A stretch of 64,000 nucleotides of DNA from Roseimaritima ulvae (GCF_008065135.1 NZ_CP042914.1:2356001-2420000), one strand, 5' to 3'. Numbered from the stretch's first letter, positions 33,992-42,912 are shown. The notes: generated by a model not told the origin, from the sequence alone. Translations and numbers: made by a program.

Positions 33992-36900
33992 TTACTGCGG
34001 CAGATTGCTCGCGTCTCCGCTGCGCAGGTGGATGTCTCGCTGCGGAAATGGGATCTCGATGTTGGCTGCGTACAGGGCGTTGGCGATCGACGTGTTTAGC
34101 TCGTGGGTGACGCCGATGCGGCGATCCAGATTGGCCAGGTATAGCCGCACGCTGAACATCAGGGCGCTATCGCCGAAGGATTCAAAATTGATCAGCGGGC
34201 CGGGATCGACCATCACGTCGGGATGCGATCGGACCACGTCGTCCAGAATCGCTCGAACCTGATCGGGATCCGAACCATAGGCCACGCCAATTTCGATCGT
34301 TAATCGATTGACCACGTTCGATAGCGACCAGTTCAATAATTTCTCGGTGATCAGGTCTTTGTTGGGAACGACCAATTCCTTGCGGTCCCAGCTGGTAACC
34401 GTGGTGGCTCGCATCTGAATCCGAGAAACGATGCCGCTGGTGCCGTCGATGGTGACCACGTCGCCGACTCGCACCGGCCGTTCCAGCAGCAGGATGATCC
34501 CAGAAACAAAATTCGCCACGATCTCTTGCAAGCCAAAACCGAGTCCCACCGAGGCGGCCGCCAGCAACCAGCCCAGTTGTGACCAGGGGATGGCCAACAG
34601 GTTCAGCACCACCAGGGCTCCGGCAACGGTCAGCGCGTAACGCACGATGGTGGTCAGCGCGTAACGGGCCCCGCCGTCCAGTTTGGTGCGCTGCAGCACG
34701 GCCAGTTCCAGCACTCCCGGCAGGTTCCGCACCGCCACGATCGTGGCCGCGGTTGCCAACACAGCGTACAGCAAGTCGCGGAGCGTGACCTTTTCCAGCC
34801 GATCGCCGATGGTGACACTCCACATTTCCAGCTCGTCAAAGATCTCGATCGCCGGAAAAATATCACGCCACACCAGGACCAAGCCCAGCAGCCCGATGCC
34901 CAGCCCCACGGCATACACCACCTGCCGAGTTTGGTGATCCAATTTGGGCAGGTCGGCCAGGGTTTCCTGTTGCAATTCGATGCCCACGTCGGCGGCCAGT
35001 GATTCGGCTTCGCTGGTCGCGGCCGCCACCCGTTGTTGACGCTTCATTTCTCTGGCTTCGCGGCGAGCGGCCGCGCGATGCCTCAGGTACAACCACCGAA
35101 ACATCAATCCCATCAATAGCACTACCGCCATTAGAAGCAACAGCGCCGACTGCAGCGATTGCCCCAGTCGAAAAGCGGTGTCCAGATAGCCGGCCATCGC
35201 CAGGCCTGCAAACAACACGGGCAACCCGGTCACCACCGCCCAGATTAACTTGCGGCCAACCGCCGTTTTGGATTCCTGAGCGTGTTCGCCGATTTGCGTG
35301 TACACAGGACTCGAGGGCCGCAGCACCATGTGATGAAACACTGCCGTAGTGAGGAACAAGAACAGCGATGTCAGCCGCGATGTGGTTGCTCGTAACTGAG
35401 GGTCGGGATGTTCGTGAAACAACACCAGGAAGAAAATCAGCACGGCTCCCATCGACGTGTACCAGGGCAAGTGGAATCGCAACAGTTTGCGGATCTCGCG
35501 ATGCCACCCAAAATGCACGTCCGCCAAGCCACCGTCGCGGCAGATTTCACTTAACAAGTTTCGCGATGCGATATACAAGGCCACGATTACCAAACCGCTG
35601 CCAACGCCGCGGACAAACAGGGTGCCGCCCTCGTTGTAAAGCAGCATCCAGCCCAGCAGCAGAAAAGCCAGCGACCACGTGCTGCCCTTGATCACCGTGG
35701 CGCCCAGCACAACCATCGTGGTGCGGAAATTGGAATTCCAGGTTAACGCCAGGTTACCCTGTTCGCGGATGAAACGTCGCAGCCGGGGGCGTTTGACAAC
35801 CAGCACCCCTAGCCCCAACACGGCCAACAGCGTCATAACGGGGCGGGATAGCGCGGCGGTCCTCAAGTGTCGCCATAATATTTGCCAGTGCAGGGGCCGA
35901 ACCAACCAGTTCACAGCCACTGGAATGTAGGCGGTTTCACTCCAGGAAAAGACCGGCGCGCTGCGGATCCAAAACGCATTCGTGCTGACAAAATCGATGT
36001 AGTTGTCGATCGCTTGCCGCAATTCCTGTCGTTCGGTGTCACCACGGAGCATGATCTGCAGCAGCGAGTTATGGGCTTGCAGTGTGTCGGTCAACAGGGT
36101 GTGTTGAACTTGCAGCAGGTAGGTTTCCGCTTGCTCGGCTGTTAGCGATTCCAACGCCAGGTCGTCGCTGGGAGCCGTGGTGTCGGCTTTTCGCTCGTCA
36201 AGTTGTTCGCTGACCTTTCCCAATGCGTCTTCCAACAGAAACGCTTCGACTTGGTATTGCTGGACGCGGTCGCCGAGGTCCGCATCGGGCAGGTAATTCT
36301 GTAGCAGCAGTTCATATTCGCGGCGGCGGCTTCGCAGCATTTGCCCCATGGCGTCGGATAACCCCACCGCGTCCAGGCGTTCCTGGGAGGTTTTCAGCGC
36401 GGCTTTGACCTCGGCCAGATGACGTTCCGTTTCACTGACGTCCTTGGCAACGCGAGCGGATTCGCCAATCAGCTGCTTGTGTCGCTGAGCCAAATCCAGA
36501 TTGCGTTCGGCCAGCGGTCGCAGTGCGGGCCCCGTCTTCTGCAGGTCTCGCGAACGTTTGCTGAGGGTATCGGAGACCGCATCGGTGCGCTGTGCGACGA
36601 GTGCTTCTTGCAGGGCGGCGACGTCGTCACGCAATTGTTGGCGGCGGCGGTCGGCAAGTTGTTTACGCAGCGGCAGCAGGTCGGTGGTGGAAAGATAGGC
36701 GGCTTGTTCTTGTTTCAGTTCGGCGATTTTGGCTTCCAGCGCCATCGACGCGGCTCGCCCGCTAATGGTCCGCGCGCGGGTCACCAGCGGCGACTCGTTG
36801 GCCGGCGCGGGTTCCGCCAATTGTTCATCGATCTCGGCTTTGGCTTGTTCCGCTTCGCTTAATTCATGCGGAATCGCGGCCAACCTTTTTTGCCGCCGCC

Positions 36901-37360
36901 CCGGTTCCGCCGCTTCCGCTTCCACCGCTGCGGTGGCTTTTTGCAGGTCCAGCTGAGCCTGGGCCAATTGCTGCTCCAAGGCCGCTTCGGATTCGTTTAG
37001 GTCCGCGGGGGACAGGGATTTCGGAACCGCCGCCAGTTGCTGCTTTAGGGCTTGGTTGGTTTCGTTTACGGTGGACGCCAGCTTTTGAAAATGAGCCGTC
37101 TGCTGGACGCTGCTGGCGAGCGTTTTCAAACGCTCGCCGGCGGATTGGTAGGCCTCCAGGAGGGCCGTCTTTTGGGACTCATCCAGGTCGTCAGCGGCTT
37201 CGACTTCGGCAATCCCCGCGGCGATCATGGCTTCGTCGACCCGTTCGATGGCCTGGACCGCCGACCGCTCATCGGACTCGGCGTTGTCCTGTGCGTTAAG
37301 GGGCAGGCAGCACAGCAGACCGGCAAGCAGGGCCCCAATGCGGATGGCAGGGCGATGCAT
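33992..37360 (-). CDS. MscK/KefA-type mechanosensitive channel
   Basis: The protein has 1122 residues, the size of E. coli MscK (1120). Start at 37360: MHRPAIRIGALLAGLLCCLP, a signal peptide ending near NAQD. A long coiled-coil periplasmic domain (~30-480) is followed by about eight to eleven membrane helices (~500-900). The MscS core is at the C-terminus: GLGFGLQEIVANFVSGIILLLERPVRVGDVV near 985, MRATTVTSWDRKELVVPNK near 1030, and a cytosolic vestibule. It would open on membrane tension to release solutes under hypo-osmotic shock. An upstream in-frame start at 37474 would bury the signal peptide. Confidence 0.93.
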   Translation of the reverse strand: MHRPAIRIGALLAGLLCCLPLNAQDNAESDERSAVQAIERVDEAMIAAGIAEVEAADDLDESQKTALLEAYQSAGERLKTLASSVQQTAHFQKLASTVNETNQALKQQLAAVPKSLSPADLNESEAALEQQLAQAQLDLQKATAAVEAEAAEPGRRQKRLAAIPHELSEAEQAKAEIDEQLAEPAPANESPLVTRARTISGRAASMALEAKIAELKQEQAAYLSTTDLLPLRKQLADRRRQQLRDDVAALQEALVAQRTDAVSDTLSKRSRDLQKTGPALRPLAERNLDLAQRHKQLIGESARVAKDVSETERHLAEVKAALKTSQERLDAVGLSDAMGQMLRSRRREYELLLQNYLPDADLGDRVQQYQVEAFLLEDALGKVSEQLDERKADTTAPSDDLALESLTAEQAETYLLQVQHTLLTDTLQAHNSLLQIMLRGDTERQELRQAIDNYIDFVSTNAFWIRSAPVFSWSETAYIPVAVNWLVRPLHWQILWRHLRTAALSRPVMTLLAVLGLGVLVVKRPRLRRFIREQGNLALTWNSNFRTTMVVLGATVIKGSTWSLAFLLLGWMLLYNEGGTLFVRGVGSGLVIVALYIASRNLLSEICRDGGLADVHFGWHREIRKLLRFHLPWYTSMGAVLIFFLVLFHEHPDPQLRATTSRLTSLFLFLTTAVFHHMVLRPSSPVYTQIGEHAQESKTAVGRKLIWAVVTGLPVLFAGLAMAGYLDTAFRLGQSLQSALLLLMAVVLLMGLMFRWLYLRHRAAARREAREMKRQQRVAAATSEAESLAADVGIELQQETLADLPKLDHQTRQVVYAVGLGIGLLGLVLVWRDIFPAIEIFDELEMWSVTIGDRLEKVTLRDLLYAVLATAATIVAVRNLPGVLELAVLQRTKLDGGARYALTTIVRYALTVAGALVVLNLLAIPWSQLGWLLAAASVGLGFGLQEIVANFVSGIILLLERPVRVGDVVTIDGTSGIVSRIQMRATTVTSWDRKELVVPNKDLITEKLLNWSLSNVVNRLTIEIGVAYGSDPDQVRAILDDVVRSHPDVMVDPGPLINFESFGDSALMFSVRLYLANLDRRIGVTHELNTSIANALYAANIEIPFPQRDIHLRSGDASNLPQ

Positions 37361-37497
37361 TTGCTGGCAAGCGGTCAAGTCAATCGTCGCAAACACCGTA
37401 TTTCCCAATGCACGAATCTGGATCTTGTCGTTCAACTTCGTCACAATAAGGGTAACGCTGCCTTTGCAAAACACTACCCGAGACCGGGAGAGGTGAG

Positions 37498-38004
37498 ATG
37501 TCTCGATGCCTTATCGCCGAGTACGACCACAGCGAAGCTGCCAAAGCGGGTTTGGAAATTTTGGAGAAAAACGGCTTTACGTTGGAGAACGTGTCGGTGG
37601 TTTCCAACGTATCTGATCCGGCTGCGGAGCATCTGCATGAGCTGCACGATCTGCCGCAACACGGCTCCGCCGACACGTTGACCGATGATCGCAATACCAC
37701 TCTGGGCATGCTGATCGGCGGTTCGCTGGCTGCGCCGATCGCGGCTGGTACGCTGATCGGTCCGTTTATTATCGCCGGCCCCTTGGTGGGCATGGCCTTA
37801 GGCGCCGCGGTGGGCAGCCTGTTGAAGGGCACCAAGAAGTGGGGTGTCGAACACGACGTGGCCGCCGACTATGAGGAACGCGTTCGCGAAGGCGCCGTGT
37901 TGATCATCGTCAACGCCCACGAAGACGCTCGTCTGAACGAGGCGCAGACGTTGCTGGATACAACCTCGCCTCGTTCCATCGAAGCCTTCCAGGTCACTGA
38001 TTAG
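37498..38004 (+). CDS. Small protein with Gly-rich hydrophobic centre (general-stress YflT/DUF1269-like)
   Basis: The protein has 168 residues after a good ribosome site (GGGAGAGGTGAG). Residues 1-50 have a ferredoxin-like sensor look (CLIAEYDHSEAAKAGLEIL). Residues ~65-110 form a Gly/Ala-rich hydrophobic hairpin (GMLIGGSLAAPIAAGTLIGP, then GMALGAAVGSLL). The C-terminus (GAVLIIVNAHEDARLNEAQTL) fits the same domain. This plan recalls DUF1269 and general-stress 17M-like proteins; the family assignment is tentative. It is divergent from the MscK-like gene. Confidence 0.75.
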   Translation: MSRCLIAEYDHSEAAKAGLEILEKNGFTLENVSVVSNVSDPAAEHLHELHDLPQHGSADTLTDDRNTTLGMLIGGSLAAPIAAGTLIGPFIIAGPLVGMALGAAVGSLLKGTKKWGVEHDVAADYEERVREGAVLIIVNAHEDARLNEAQTLLDTTSPRSIEAFQVTD

Positions 38005-38094
38005 GGTTTGCGTTTTTCTGCGTGACGTCGGGGGCCGCATCCCTCCCTACTAAATAAGTGAACAATTCTTCTTTAGTGCACGTGGAGGTGTGAC

Positions 38095-38556
38095 ATGGTT
38101 GCTCGACGTAACGTATGGGTGCTCGTCGCCGGCTTGGGGTTGGCGGTGTGGTTCGGTAGCAATGAGGCGTTTGCCCAGTGCAGCGGCGGAGGGGGGCGGG
38201 GAGGCGGCCCGACCGGCAGCCCGGGCGCGCTGAACACGTCCAGTTCCTACGCGGTGGATCCGCTGTTGGCACTGCGCTATTCGCAAAACGTACTGCTGGC
38301 ACAGCAGCTCCAAAAACAGCATTACCAGCGGCAACGGCTGGCGGCGCAGAGCCAGTTGGCCAGTGTCCGCTTTGCCGTGGCCGAGCAGCAACGGCAGGAG
38401 GTAGAGCAACGCGAGGACATGGCACTGTCTTATCGATTGGCTCGTGCCGAAGCCAAACGAGCGGCCCGAGCTCAACGCACGGCTGAACGGTTGGCGGCAC
38501 TGCAGGATCAGGAATCCTCGCCGGGCGTTGCGCTGGCTTTTGTGAATACGGATTAG
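38095..38556 (+). CDS. Secreted small helical protein
   Basis: The protein has 153 residues. The signal peptide (NVWVLVAGLGLAVWFGSNEA) ends near AFA/Q at residue 27. A Gly-rich segment (CSGGGGRGGGPTGSP) follows, then one long charged helix rich in Gln, Arg, Ala and Glu (QRLAAQSQLASVRFAVAEQQ). No domain is recognised; a coiled-coil or cell-wall-associated role is possible. AGGTG lies shortly before the ATG. Confidence 0.7.
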   Translation: MVARRNVWVLVAGLGLAVWFGSNEAFAQCSGGGGRGGGPTGSPGALNTSSSYAVDPLLALRYSQNVLLAQQLQKQHYQRQRLAAQSQLASVRFAVAEQQRQEVEQREDMALSYRLARAEAKRAARAQRTAERLAALQDQESSPGVALAFVNTD

Positions 38557-38761
38557 GCGAGCGTTTGCAGAAGTGCGGTTAGATCCTCCACGCTCCCTTC
38601 AACGCATCCGGTCACGATGAGAACGACACGGACTCCCCGTTCCGGCAGTCGGACGCACCGGCAGCCTGCCGCTCTACCCAGGGTAAAACGGCCGACCGTG
38701 CGAGCCCTCGCGGCTGTGTGCAACGCTTGCAAGCCGCGAATGCAAGACATGCCCGCCTGGC

Positions 38762-39004
38762 TGGTCAGTATGGTTTTTTCATCTGATGCTGGTGCTGGCG
38801 TTTAATTCCACTTCGCCCGCAGCCGTTGATCAGATCCTGTTGACGATCCGGCAAGGTCGCGAGCGTGGTCGTTGGTCGCCGGCCGGCGATGCCTGGGGAA
38901 TGCACGCTGGTCGGCTTTGCACCACCTGCCTGTCGCTGAATTGACTGGAAGTCCACTACCACCACATGCCGATCTATGGTCCCGAAGAAGCGGAGGATTT
39001 TTGA
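38762..39004 (+). pseudogene. Decayed C-terminal fragment of a toroid (prenyltransferase-repeat) protein
   Basis: One forward frame reads VDQILLTIRQGRERGRWSP, then AGDAWGMHAGRLCTTCLSLN, a TGA at 38942-38944, then LEVHYHHMPIYG and a second stop at 39002-39004. The pattern GxW-P-x(4-6)-W-GR-(Y/L)-(T)TC-L-L-LEVYY-LP-Y is the standard C-terminus of secreted planctomycete squalene-cyclase-like toroid proteins. Just upstream, GQYGFFI in another frame suggests a frameshift as well. There is no start and the N-terminal part is missing. The remainder of the 585-bp gap (38557-38761 and 39005-39141) shows no gene; a minus-strand RVVLIVTG segment near 38600 is too short to name. Confidence 0.65.
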
Positions 39005-39141
39005 TCGAGCCCGGCGAGGCACCGCCACCGCCCATGGATTGGCGCGGCATTTGCTGTAGTGAGTATTAAACGGCGGCTGAAACCATTCCCTCCTACCGGA
39101 GCGGATCGCCGCCATGGCTCCGGTTCACTCAAGGAAAAACA

Positions 39142-39405
39142 ATGAAGATTTCTGTACTCTCGGCTGGTCTTGCCGCAGTTCTTGGCTTTACGCTCGTCGG
39201 CTGCGATGTCGAAAAAACTCGCGAAGGCGATCTGCCGGAGGTCGAGGTCCAAGAAGGCCAGATGCCAGCTTATGACGTGGATGGCCCCGAAGTGGACGTA
39301 TCGATGGAAGAATCCAAGGTCAAAGTGCCCGACGTCGACGTGGACATGGAAGAAAAGACGGTCGAAACGCCCAACGTCGATATCGACTTGCCCGAAGATA
39401 ACTAA
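39142..39405 (+). CDS. Small lipoprotein with acidic Val-Asp repeats
   Basis: The protein has 87 residues. The lipobox LVGC at 18-21 ends a lipoprotein signal peptide, so Cys21 is probably lipidated. The mature chain is very acidic with a loose repeat of the form (V/E)P(D/N)VD(V/I)D and EESKVK, alternating Val and Asp as in extended beta or calcium-binding chains. A ribosome site (AAGGA) lies 8 bp before the ATG. Small acidic lipoproteins of this type are known in planctomycetes but have no function that I can name. It is convergent with the PH-like gene across a repeat-rich gap. Confidence 0.75.
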   Translation: MKISVLSAGLAAVLGFTLVGCDVEKTREGDLPEVEVQEGQMPAYDVDGPEVDVSMEESKVKVPDVDVDMEEKTVETPNVDIDLPEDN

Positions 39406-39995
39406 TCGTCACAAGCAAGGTCCCCCCGGGCCCGTGCTGCACTCGTAGCATGGGCCCCCGGCCCGTGTGTCCCCGCACCAGTAGCCTGACTCTCCGAGTC
39501 GGGAATTCTGCGAACCGCAGCAGACGGCAATGGCGCGGTGACCGTTCCCACGCTATTCCCAAGGAACGTGCGATTTACAAGCGGTGAGAGTACGTACTAG
39601 ATGCGACCACACCCTGGAATTCTCTCCGGGCCTTGGGGCGTGAAACGTATTACTGAGCAATCATGCGATTGATCTCCCGCTTCCTCTTGGGCTTGTCCCA
39701 GGGGAGCGAGCAACTGGCGCCTACCATGCAAGCCCCCGCGCCCCGCTTCCAGCTTGCCCCGCCGGGGCAAGCCCGACGGAAATACCTCCTACTCGCAACG
39801 TATCAATCGTCACCTATTGATTTCACGTCCTTGGGACCGTAAGAACTTACCCAACTAATAAATCGCACGTCTTTCAGGTATAGGGCGGGGACAGCCACCT
39901 CGTTTGGTCGACGGACGCAGGTCGCAGAATGCACGACTCGGAGAGTCATGCTACGGCTAGTCACGACTCGGAGAGTCATGCTACGTGGTCGCTGC
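39406..39995. repeat. Repeat-rich convergent gap with TCC/GGA/CCC-loop hairpins
   Basis: This 590-bp gap holds no gene but at least five hairpins. 39445-39467: GTAGCATG then GGGCC-CCC-GGCCC. 39481-39503: GTAGCCTG then GACTC-TCC-GAGTC. 39753-39771: a perfect 8-bp stem CTTGCCCC/GGGGCAAG. Two inverted copies of the GACTC-TCC-GAGTC element lie at 39932-39954 and 39962-39984. The elements share the frame GTAGC..TG...CGTG with changing stems. Confidence 0.88.
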
Positions 39996-40664
39996 TTATT
40001 CCTGATTTCTGCGAACCAGGTCGATGATCCGGCTGGGGTTCGGCAACCGCTTGGCAACGACTTCCAAATCGTCTTGCCCGCTGCTGGAAATGCCAATTCC
40101 GCCGACGTTTAACAACCGTTGCAAGAAGGATTGGTCGAGCTGGATGTTGCGGACGTCGTCGTGTTGGACTTCCGACGTTTCTCGGCTGATCAGCCCGCGT
40201 TGATAGATGGTGCGGTCATCGGTTACCGTCAAAGTCGTAAACCGGGTGTCGGTCCACCAGTACGCCACGACACCTGCGACAACGACCAAAGCGGCCAGGC
40301 AGACGATCGTTAGCAAAGTGGCCTGGCCGATCAATGCGGCTCCGCCAATGTCATAGCCCACCCAAGGCAGCAGCAAGCCGGCGACCGCGGCGGTCAACGC
40401 CACCGCCAGGGCCAGGCTAGCCAGCGGCCGGGCGCGAAACACCACCGGATGCACCTTCGCCAACACCCGTTCGTCGGGTGCGCCGGCAAGCTGTTTCTCG
40501 TCGGGCGCACGCTTGACTTCACGAACTGAATTTACCGTTGCGGTAGGCATCTGCATCTCAAACGGCTTCTCACAAGATGGGCAAACCACAGGGCCGTCCA
40601 GATGTTCGATGGTGGTGTCAACTTCGTGGTGGCAATACGGGCAGTGAGCTGTCAGGACTTGCAT
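39996..40664 (-). CDS. Membrane protein with zinc ribbon and bacterial PH (DUF304-like) domain
   Basis: The protein has 222 residues. An N-terminal zinc ribbon (CPYCHH at 8-13, CPSC near 33) is followed by a linker, two membrane helices near 83-105 and 112-135, then a bacterial PH domain (TRFTTLTVTDDRTIYQRGLISRE...), ending KRLPNPSRIIDLV. The pair of helices with following PH domain matches YdbS/YdbT-like proteins; the zinc ribbon is an addition. It probably sits in the inner membrane with both ends in the cytosol. Confidence 0.8.
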   Translation of the reverse strand: MQVLTAHCPYCHHEVDTTIEHLDGPVVCPSCEKPFEMQMPTATVNSVREVKRAPDEKQLAGAPDERVLAKVHPVVFRARPLASLALAVALTAAVAGLLLPWVGYDIGGAALIGQATLLTIVCLAALVVVAGVVAYWWTDTRFTTLTVTDDRTIYQRGLISRETSEVQHDDVRNIQLDQSFLQRLLNVGGIGISSSGQDDLEVVAKRLPNPSRIIDLVRRNQE

Positions 40665-41027
40665 GACGAAGTGACTCCGAAAAAAGGAACGGATTGGAGG
40701 AATGGGGTGAACACGGACGAACCGTTGGCGATGCGGCGAAACCGACCAAGCCGATCGCTACCAGACCAGGCAATTGGAGGCCCCGCAACGCGTAAGCGAG
40801 CAACCGCCGCGTCGGCCAATCCAACTGGCGACGCAAACACCGTGCCAGCAGCGTCATTTGACTTGTTTGCCCTGCTCGGAGCGACAACCGGACGCTGCCA
40901 GGCGAGTCGTCTCGGGAAAAGCATGTGACTGGGTTATCCACCAACAGATAGTTGGCTTGGCATACGGATTGCGGTTTGTTCTAGCGTTGACCTGCCTTGC
41001 GTAGACCGGTCAATCATTCACCCTGCG
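40665..41027. other. 363-bp intergenic stretch without a convincing gene
   Basis: Between the PH-domain gene (leftward) and the 136-residue gene (rightward). Open frames here are short and have no domain or signal that I trust. A dyad CCAAC-AGATA-GTTGG lies at 40941-40955, directly beside the sigma54-like promoter. Confidence 0.6.
40957..40972 (+). promoter_or_regulatory. Putative sigma54 (-24/-12) promoter
   Basis: TTGGCATACGGATTGC places GG and GC exactly 12 bp apart, as in the consensus TTGGCACG-N4-TTGC, with differences in the CACG part. Transcription would begin near 40984, 44 bp before the 136-residue gene. The adjacent dyad at 40941-40955 could be an operator, though sigma54 activators usually bind further upstream. 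Confidence 0.4.
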
Positions 41028-41438
41028 ATGACGAAGGATCCGATGATGAACGATAAGTCAGATGAAGGCAAAAACACCAAATCTTCCCAAACACCAGCTA
41101 ATCCGCAGATCGGCGAGCAGCTCGATGCCCTGGCGGATTTGTGTTTCCAAAAACTTAACGGCGACGAATCGGAGTTGGATCGCCGTAGCGAACCTCTGCT
41201 GAAGTCGTTGCTGATGAGCGGTTATGTGCGGCAGCATGGACAGAACATTACGGCGTCTATTGAGACCCGGGTGAAGAAGAAGTACCGTGAGCAGGCCATG
41301 CACCGCGGCGGCGCGTTGTCGAGCATCACCGAAGGATTGCAGCAGCAGTTTGATCATCTGGTGAAGTGGGAATCACAGCAACCTCGTCAAGAAACGCCGT
41401 CCAAGCCCGCCAATATCAGTTCGGCCACCGACGCCTGA
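41028..41438 (+). CDS. Hypothetical soluble protein, 136 residues
   Basis: Starts MTKDPMMNDKSDEGKN, with ATG codons also at 41043 and 41046. It is charged and helical (LDALADLCFQKLNGDESELD; KSLLMSGYVRQHGQNITASI), with no membrane segment or known domain. It lies 187 bp upstream of the TelA-like gene in the same direction, so they may share a transcript. A sigma54-like promoter precedes it. Confidence 0.65.
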   Translation: MTKDPMMNDKSDEGKNTKSSQTPANPQIGEQLDALADLCFQKLNGDESELDRRSEPLLKSLLMSGYVRQHGQNITASIETRVKKKYREQAMHRGGALSSITEGLQQQFDHLVKWESQQPRQETPSKPANISSATDA

Positions 41439-41624
41439 TGGCTCGCGGAGTCGAACGGACACGGCGTGTGAATGGGCGATGCGTCGGGAACCGGTCGCCG
41501 GCGCGATGCGGTTGATCGGAACGGGGAAACCACATGCTGATTTCCTTGCGGGTAAGAAAATGCTAGGCTGGGGACCTGATCTCTGCTTCCCTGTTTAGCT
41601 TTTCTTTTGGAGACGCGTCGAGCG

Positions 41625-42848
41625 ATGACCGACCAAGCCCAACAATCCGCGCCAGCCCCGACGTCCGCGGAATCCCAGCAAGACACCGGCACGATGCGGA
41701 AGTATCTCGACCGCGCCATGGTGGTGCTGGACAAATTCGGTATTTCCAGTGAAGAAGAGGCGTCTTCGGAATTGATCAGCCTGCTCGAAGGCGTCAAGCA
41801 CGTTGACGAGCCCAAGGTGCTGGCGATCGCGGAAGTGATCAAACACATGAGCACCTTCAATCGCTTGGTGCGCGAGAACGTGGAGAATATCCAGGTCGGC
41901 AACCGCTACATGGAAATCACGCAGCTGTTCGACAGCGTGCGCGAAGATAGCAAGATGCTGATCGCGCAGTTGGACGATGGTAAAATTTCGGGTACCGAAA
42001 AGTTCCAAAACTGGTGGATGAAGATCCGTCGCGGTACTCCCGCCGATCGCTTTGAGAAAATTAAAGATGTGTACGTCGATGTGTCCAAGGACACCAAGGC
42101 GGCACTGGCCAGTGAAGATGCCATCATGGAGGGCTATATCGACTTCCGTTTCGCTCTCAAAGAAGCCGAAGTGTTGGCCCGCGAGCTGCTCGATACTCAC
42201 GCCCCGATTCTCGAAGCGGCTAAGAAGGGATTGAGCGACGCACAGCAGGCACTCGACGAATTCAGCGGAGACGACCAGGGGGGGCAGTCACGCCTGGAAC
42301 TTGCTCGCGACGAGGCTCGCCATCGTTTCGAGCAAGAAGATCGCACCTATCAGTTGCTGAAGGACATCGCCGAAAATCTGGAAATCGGTTATGACGTGGG
42401 CGAAACCCTGATTACCAAACTGCGTCAGACACACGATGTGAAAGACCGCGTGTATCGCCGTGCCGTGACCTTTTTCACCACCAACGAGCACGTGTTCACG
42501 ATCCTTGGCACGGTTTATACCAGCCAGCAAGGTTTGCACGAAGTCACGCAGGCCACCGAAGCGATGAAAGAGGGCGTCAACAAAGGCCTGGAAGACGTCG
42601 CCGAATTGGGCCGTGAACTCGAACGTGCGGCGTTGCGAGCCGGATATGGTTCGACGATTAATCCAGAGTCGGTGCAGAAGTTGGTTGACGCCATCAGCGG
42701 ATTCCAAATCGAATCCCTGGAGATGATCGCGGAACTGCGTAAGGAAAGCGATCAGAGCGCCAAGCAGATTCGCAGCGCGGTGGAAACGGGCAAAAAGAAG
42801 TACCAGCAGACGCTGGCCAAGTTCGCCCGCGGCGAGCAGCTGAATTAA
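41625..42848 (+). CDS. Soluble helical protein, possibly TelA-like (toxic-anion-resistance family)
   Basis: The protein has 407 residues. It starts at the ATG at 41625 after GGAG. It is helical almost throughout, with no membrane segment. The order of features recalls TelA/KlaA proteins: VLDKFGISSEEE..., a central DRFEKIKDVYVDVSKDTK helix, a long coiled-coil portion (LELARDEARHRFEQEDRTYQ), YDVGETLITKLRQTHDVKDR and a C-terminal helix HEVTQATEAMKEGVNKGLE. FFTTNEHVFTILGTVYTSQQ is distinctive. I rate family membership as possible, not proven. No tellurite-resistance partners (TerC, TerD) are nearby. Confidence 0.7.
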   Translation: MTDQAQQSAPAPTSAESQQDTGTMRKYLDRAMVVLDKFGISSEEEASSELISLLEGVKHVDEPKVLAIAEVIKHMSTFNRLVRENVENIQVGNRYMEITQLFDSVREDSKMLIAQLDDGKISGTEKFQNWWMKIRRGTPADRFEKIKDVYVDVSKDTKAALASEDAIMEGYIDFRFALKEAEVLARELLDTHAPILEAAKKGLSDAQQALDEFSGDDQGGQSRLELARDEARHRFEQEDRTYQLLKDIAENLEIGYDVGETLITKLRQTHDVKDRVYRRAVTFFTTNEHVFTILGTVYTSQQGLHEVTQATEAMKEGVNKGLEDVAELGRELERAALRAGYGSTINPESVQKLVDAISGFQIESLEMIAELRKESDQSAKQIRSAVETGKKKYQQTLAKFARGEQLN

Positions 42849-42904
42849 ACGCAGCCGCCGCCATCGGATCCTGACTTAATAGCATTGCCATGCGCCTCGC
42901 CCTC

Positions 42905-42912
42905 CCCCTGGG
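42905..42912. repeat. Target-site duplication, left (CCCCTGGG)
   Basis: Eight bases repeated at 44223-44230 on the other side of the ISL3 element. Length eight is the norm for ISL3. The exact border may shift by one base because it lies in a G/C run. Confidence 0.7.

Noticed and set aside
38553-38750. Minus-strand frame with RVVLIVTG near its C-terminus, faintly like the end of a threonine-synthase-type enzyme
   Set aside because: Too short and too weak to call; no PLP-site or other motif supports it.
40602-40944. Two overlapping ~108-codon frames upstream of the PH-domain gene
   Set aside because: Neither has a ribosome site, signal peptide or domain, and both overlap the start of the better-supported PH-domain gene.
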